From assembly GCA_013214975.1 (NCBI GenBank), contig JABSPR010000085.1, positions 1 through 8,483 of the forward strand: a DNA stretch of 8,483 nucleotides, read 5' to 3'. A program made the translations under genes and the position numbers. Within the stretch, counting starts at the first letter, position 1. Every line of letters begins with the position of its first letter. This DNA comes from Flavobacteriales bacterium. GTDB taxonomy: Bacteria; Bacteroidota; Bacteroidia; DT-38. Under the pieces are notes generated by a model that made no database searches, was not told the DNA's origin, and worked only from the letters and a program-made list of their open reading frames with translations. Below, in pieces: positions 7,312-8,483 of this stretch.

Positions 7312-7408
7312 ATCTTATTCATTCAAAAGTAAATAAATGGGCGTGATAAATGGACTATTTTTACTGTCATTTCGTACAATACTAAACCAAACTTTACAAT
7401 ATTAGCTT
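7312..7408. other. Divergent intergenic region between the kinase and amine oxidase genes
   Basis: This 97-bp AT-rich region separates two divergently transcribed genes and must hold control signals for both. Apart from the minus-strand box at 7324-7331, I see no exact TAnnTTTG on the plus strand for the amine oxidase. I also see no clear palindromic operator, hairpin or repeat. It is the longest non-coding stretch in the window. Confidence 0.6.
7324..7331 (-). promoter_or_regulatory. Candidate -7 box for the kinase/CotH-like unit (TACTTTTG on the minus strand)
   Basis: Read on the minus strand this is TACTTTTG, an exact TAnnTTTG match to the Bacteroidota -7 consensus. It lies 12 bp before the first kinase ATG. 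Transcription would start about 6-9 nt before the ATG, giving a nearly leaderless message. No TTTG is found at the expected -33 distance (only a TTTA near 7347-7350, spaced 15 bp), so this is a half-supported call. Confidence 0.35.
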
Positions 7409-8483
7409 GTGAGATTCATTAATTTAATAATTGTCCAACTTCTATTCGCACATATTATCATCGCCCAACCCGATAATGAAATTAAAAAGAATAAATCTAC
7501 TGTAATAATTATAGGTGGAGGAATGGCTGGATTAAGTGCTGCGAAGCATTTAAAAGATAATGGAATAAACTGCCTGATACTCGAAGCCCAAAATAAAATT
7601 GGCGGCAGAATAAGCACTAATCGCGATTTGGGTTTCCCTATTGATGAAGGAGCAAGTTGGATTCATGGGCCAATAAATAATCCGATCACGTCACTTGCCG
7701 AAAAAAGTGGCGCTACTACAATCCTTACTAATGATGATAATGTAATCGTTTACGACACTAATGGTGTAGCATATCATGACGAAATACTAGATAGAAAAGA
7801 GAAAGAATTTAAAAATGCGTTGAAGCTTGTAAAACGCTCTGGTACTTTTAATAAGAGTTTTGAATCCGTTTTCAACTCTATCTATGAAGACGAATCGAAT
7901 GATCCTTTGTGGAAATTCATGCTTTCATCCTATTTAGAATTTGACACAGGAGGCGATATTTCAAGATTATCTTCCACTTTTTTCTACGACGACAAAGACT
8001 ACCGCGGAGAAGATGTATTTATAAAAAACGGCTACGACAAACTCACTTCTTTTCTTTCCGACTCACTAAATATTAATCTAAATCAACGCGTAGTCGACAT
8101 TAACTATACGGATGAAGTGATTACAGTAAAGACAGCAAATCATATTTTTTTGTGCGATTATGTTCTTGTAACTGTACCTCTAGGTGTTCTTAAAAATAAT
8201 ACCATTTCATTCACACCAGACTTGCCACACAAAATGACTGAAGGGATTAGTCGACTTGAAATGGGAACCGTAAATAAATTTGTCCTCGTTTGGGACACTA
8301 TATTTTGGGATAAGCAAATTGACTACATAGGTATTGCCCCATACACTAAAGGAAAATTCAACACCTTTTTAAACATGTATAAAACCAATCAAGTTAACGC
8401 ACTCATGACGTTCACATTCGGAAAGTATTCCGACTTAACGGAAAGCTATTCCGACGATGAAATAATAAAAGAAATTATGAGTC
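7409..8483 (+). CDS. Exported FAD-dependent amine oxidase (polyamine-oxidase-like), 3' end beyond the window
   Basis: The reading frame is open from GTG at 7409 to the window edge, giving 358 residues of a family usually 430-500 long. Residues 1-19 (RFINLIIVQLLFAHIIIA) form a Sec-type signal peptide, with likely cleavage before QPDNE. The FAD-binding Rossmann fold follows at 32-67: VIIIGGGMAGLSAA, the ribose-binding acidic residue E59 in LILEAQ, and GGR at 65-67. GASWIHGP at 81-88 followed by NP and SLAE is the loop of animal spermine and N1-acetylpolyamine oxidases, in which the histidine lies by the flavin. NKFVLVW at 289-295 probably carries the conserved active-site lysine (K290). VTVPLGVLK is the usual second FAD-contact strand. 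The enzyme should oxidise an amine, perhaps a polyamine, releasing H2O2. GTG is the only sensible start: an in-frame TAG lies at 7403-7405, and the next ATG falls inside the FAD motif (residue 39). It diverges from the kinase gene. Confidence 0.88.
   Translation, partial: MRFINLIIVQLLFAHIIIAQPDNEIKKNKSTVIIIGGGMAGLSAAKHLKDNGINCLILEAQNKIGGRISTNRDLGFPIDEGASWIHGPINNPITSLAEKSGATTILTNDDNVIVYDTNGVAYHDEILDRKEKEFKNALKLVKRSGTFNKSFESVFNSIYEDESNDPLWKFMLSSYLEFDTGGDISRLSSTFFYDDKDYRGEDVFIKNGYDKLTSFLSDSLNINLNQRVVDINYTDEVITVKTANHIFLCDYVLVTVPLGVLKNNTISFTPDLPHKMTEGISRLEMGTVNKFVLVWDTIFWDKQIDYIGIAPYTKGKFNTFLNMYKTNQVNALMTFTFGKYSDLTESYSDDEIIKEIMS

Noticed and set aside
7402..7617. Minus-strand open frame of 71 codons over the amine oxidase start
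   Set aside because: Antisense to the signal peptide and FAD-binding motif of the amine oxidase; hydrophobic look follows from the opposite strand's composition.
1..8483. Defence system, mobile element, CRISPR array or tRNA/rRNA
   Set aside because: Scanned by eye on both strands: no direct-repeat arrays, no transposase or integrase motifs, no tRNA cloverleaf, and gaps between genes are too small to hold them.

Overview
The window is AT-rich bacterial chromosome and almost entirely coding. Several things point to the phylum Bacteroidota, probably a flavobacterium-like or cytophaga-like lineage. These are a gldF tail followed by gldG (the gliding-motility ABC permease pair), -7 promoter boxes of the Bacteroidota type TAnnTTTG, no clear Shine-Dalgarno sequences, and a lipoprotein signal of Bacteroidota style. 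Species cannot be read from the sequence, and gldFG homologues alone do not prove that the cell glides.

Left part (1-5214, + strand): five genes lie head to tail. They are the end of gldF, gldG, a membrane-anchored DUF4340-like protein, dnaN (DNA polymerase III beta clamp) and a membrane-bound calcineurin-like metallophosphoesterase. The gaps are 9, 2, 61 and 5 bp. The first three look like one envelope/ABC-transporter unit. dnaN has the only real upstream gap in the run, with a candidate promoter box, and probably starts a second transcript that continues into the phosphoesterase.

Middle part (5222-7311, - strand): a convergent two-gene unit. A BadF/BadG-type ASKHA kinase (N-acetylglucosamine-kinase-like) is transcribed first. 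A CotH-kinase-like lipoprotein starts 17 bp after its stop. The convergent junction with the phosphoesterase is only 7 bp and lies inside an imperfect inverted repeat.

Right part (7409-8483, + strand): a flavin amine oxidase with a Sec-type signal peptide, running off the window edge. Its GxxWIHG loop resembles that of spermine/polyamine oxidases. It diverges from the kinase across a 97-bp intergenic region.

No RNA genes, insertion sequences, CRISPR arrays, phage genes or origin-like repeats were seen, and no gene-free stretch exceeds 100 bp. I did not find a clearly new system. The points most worth a second look are the Tat-like motif buried in the phosphoesterase, the pairing of a cytoplasmic sugar kinase with an exported CotH-like protein, the exported amine oxidase, and the placement of dnaN behind gldFG.
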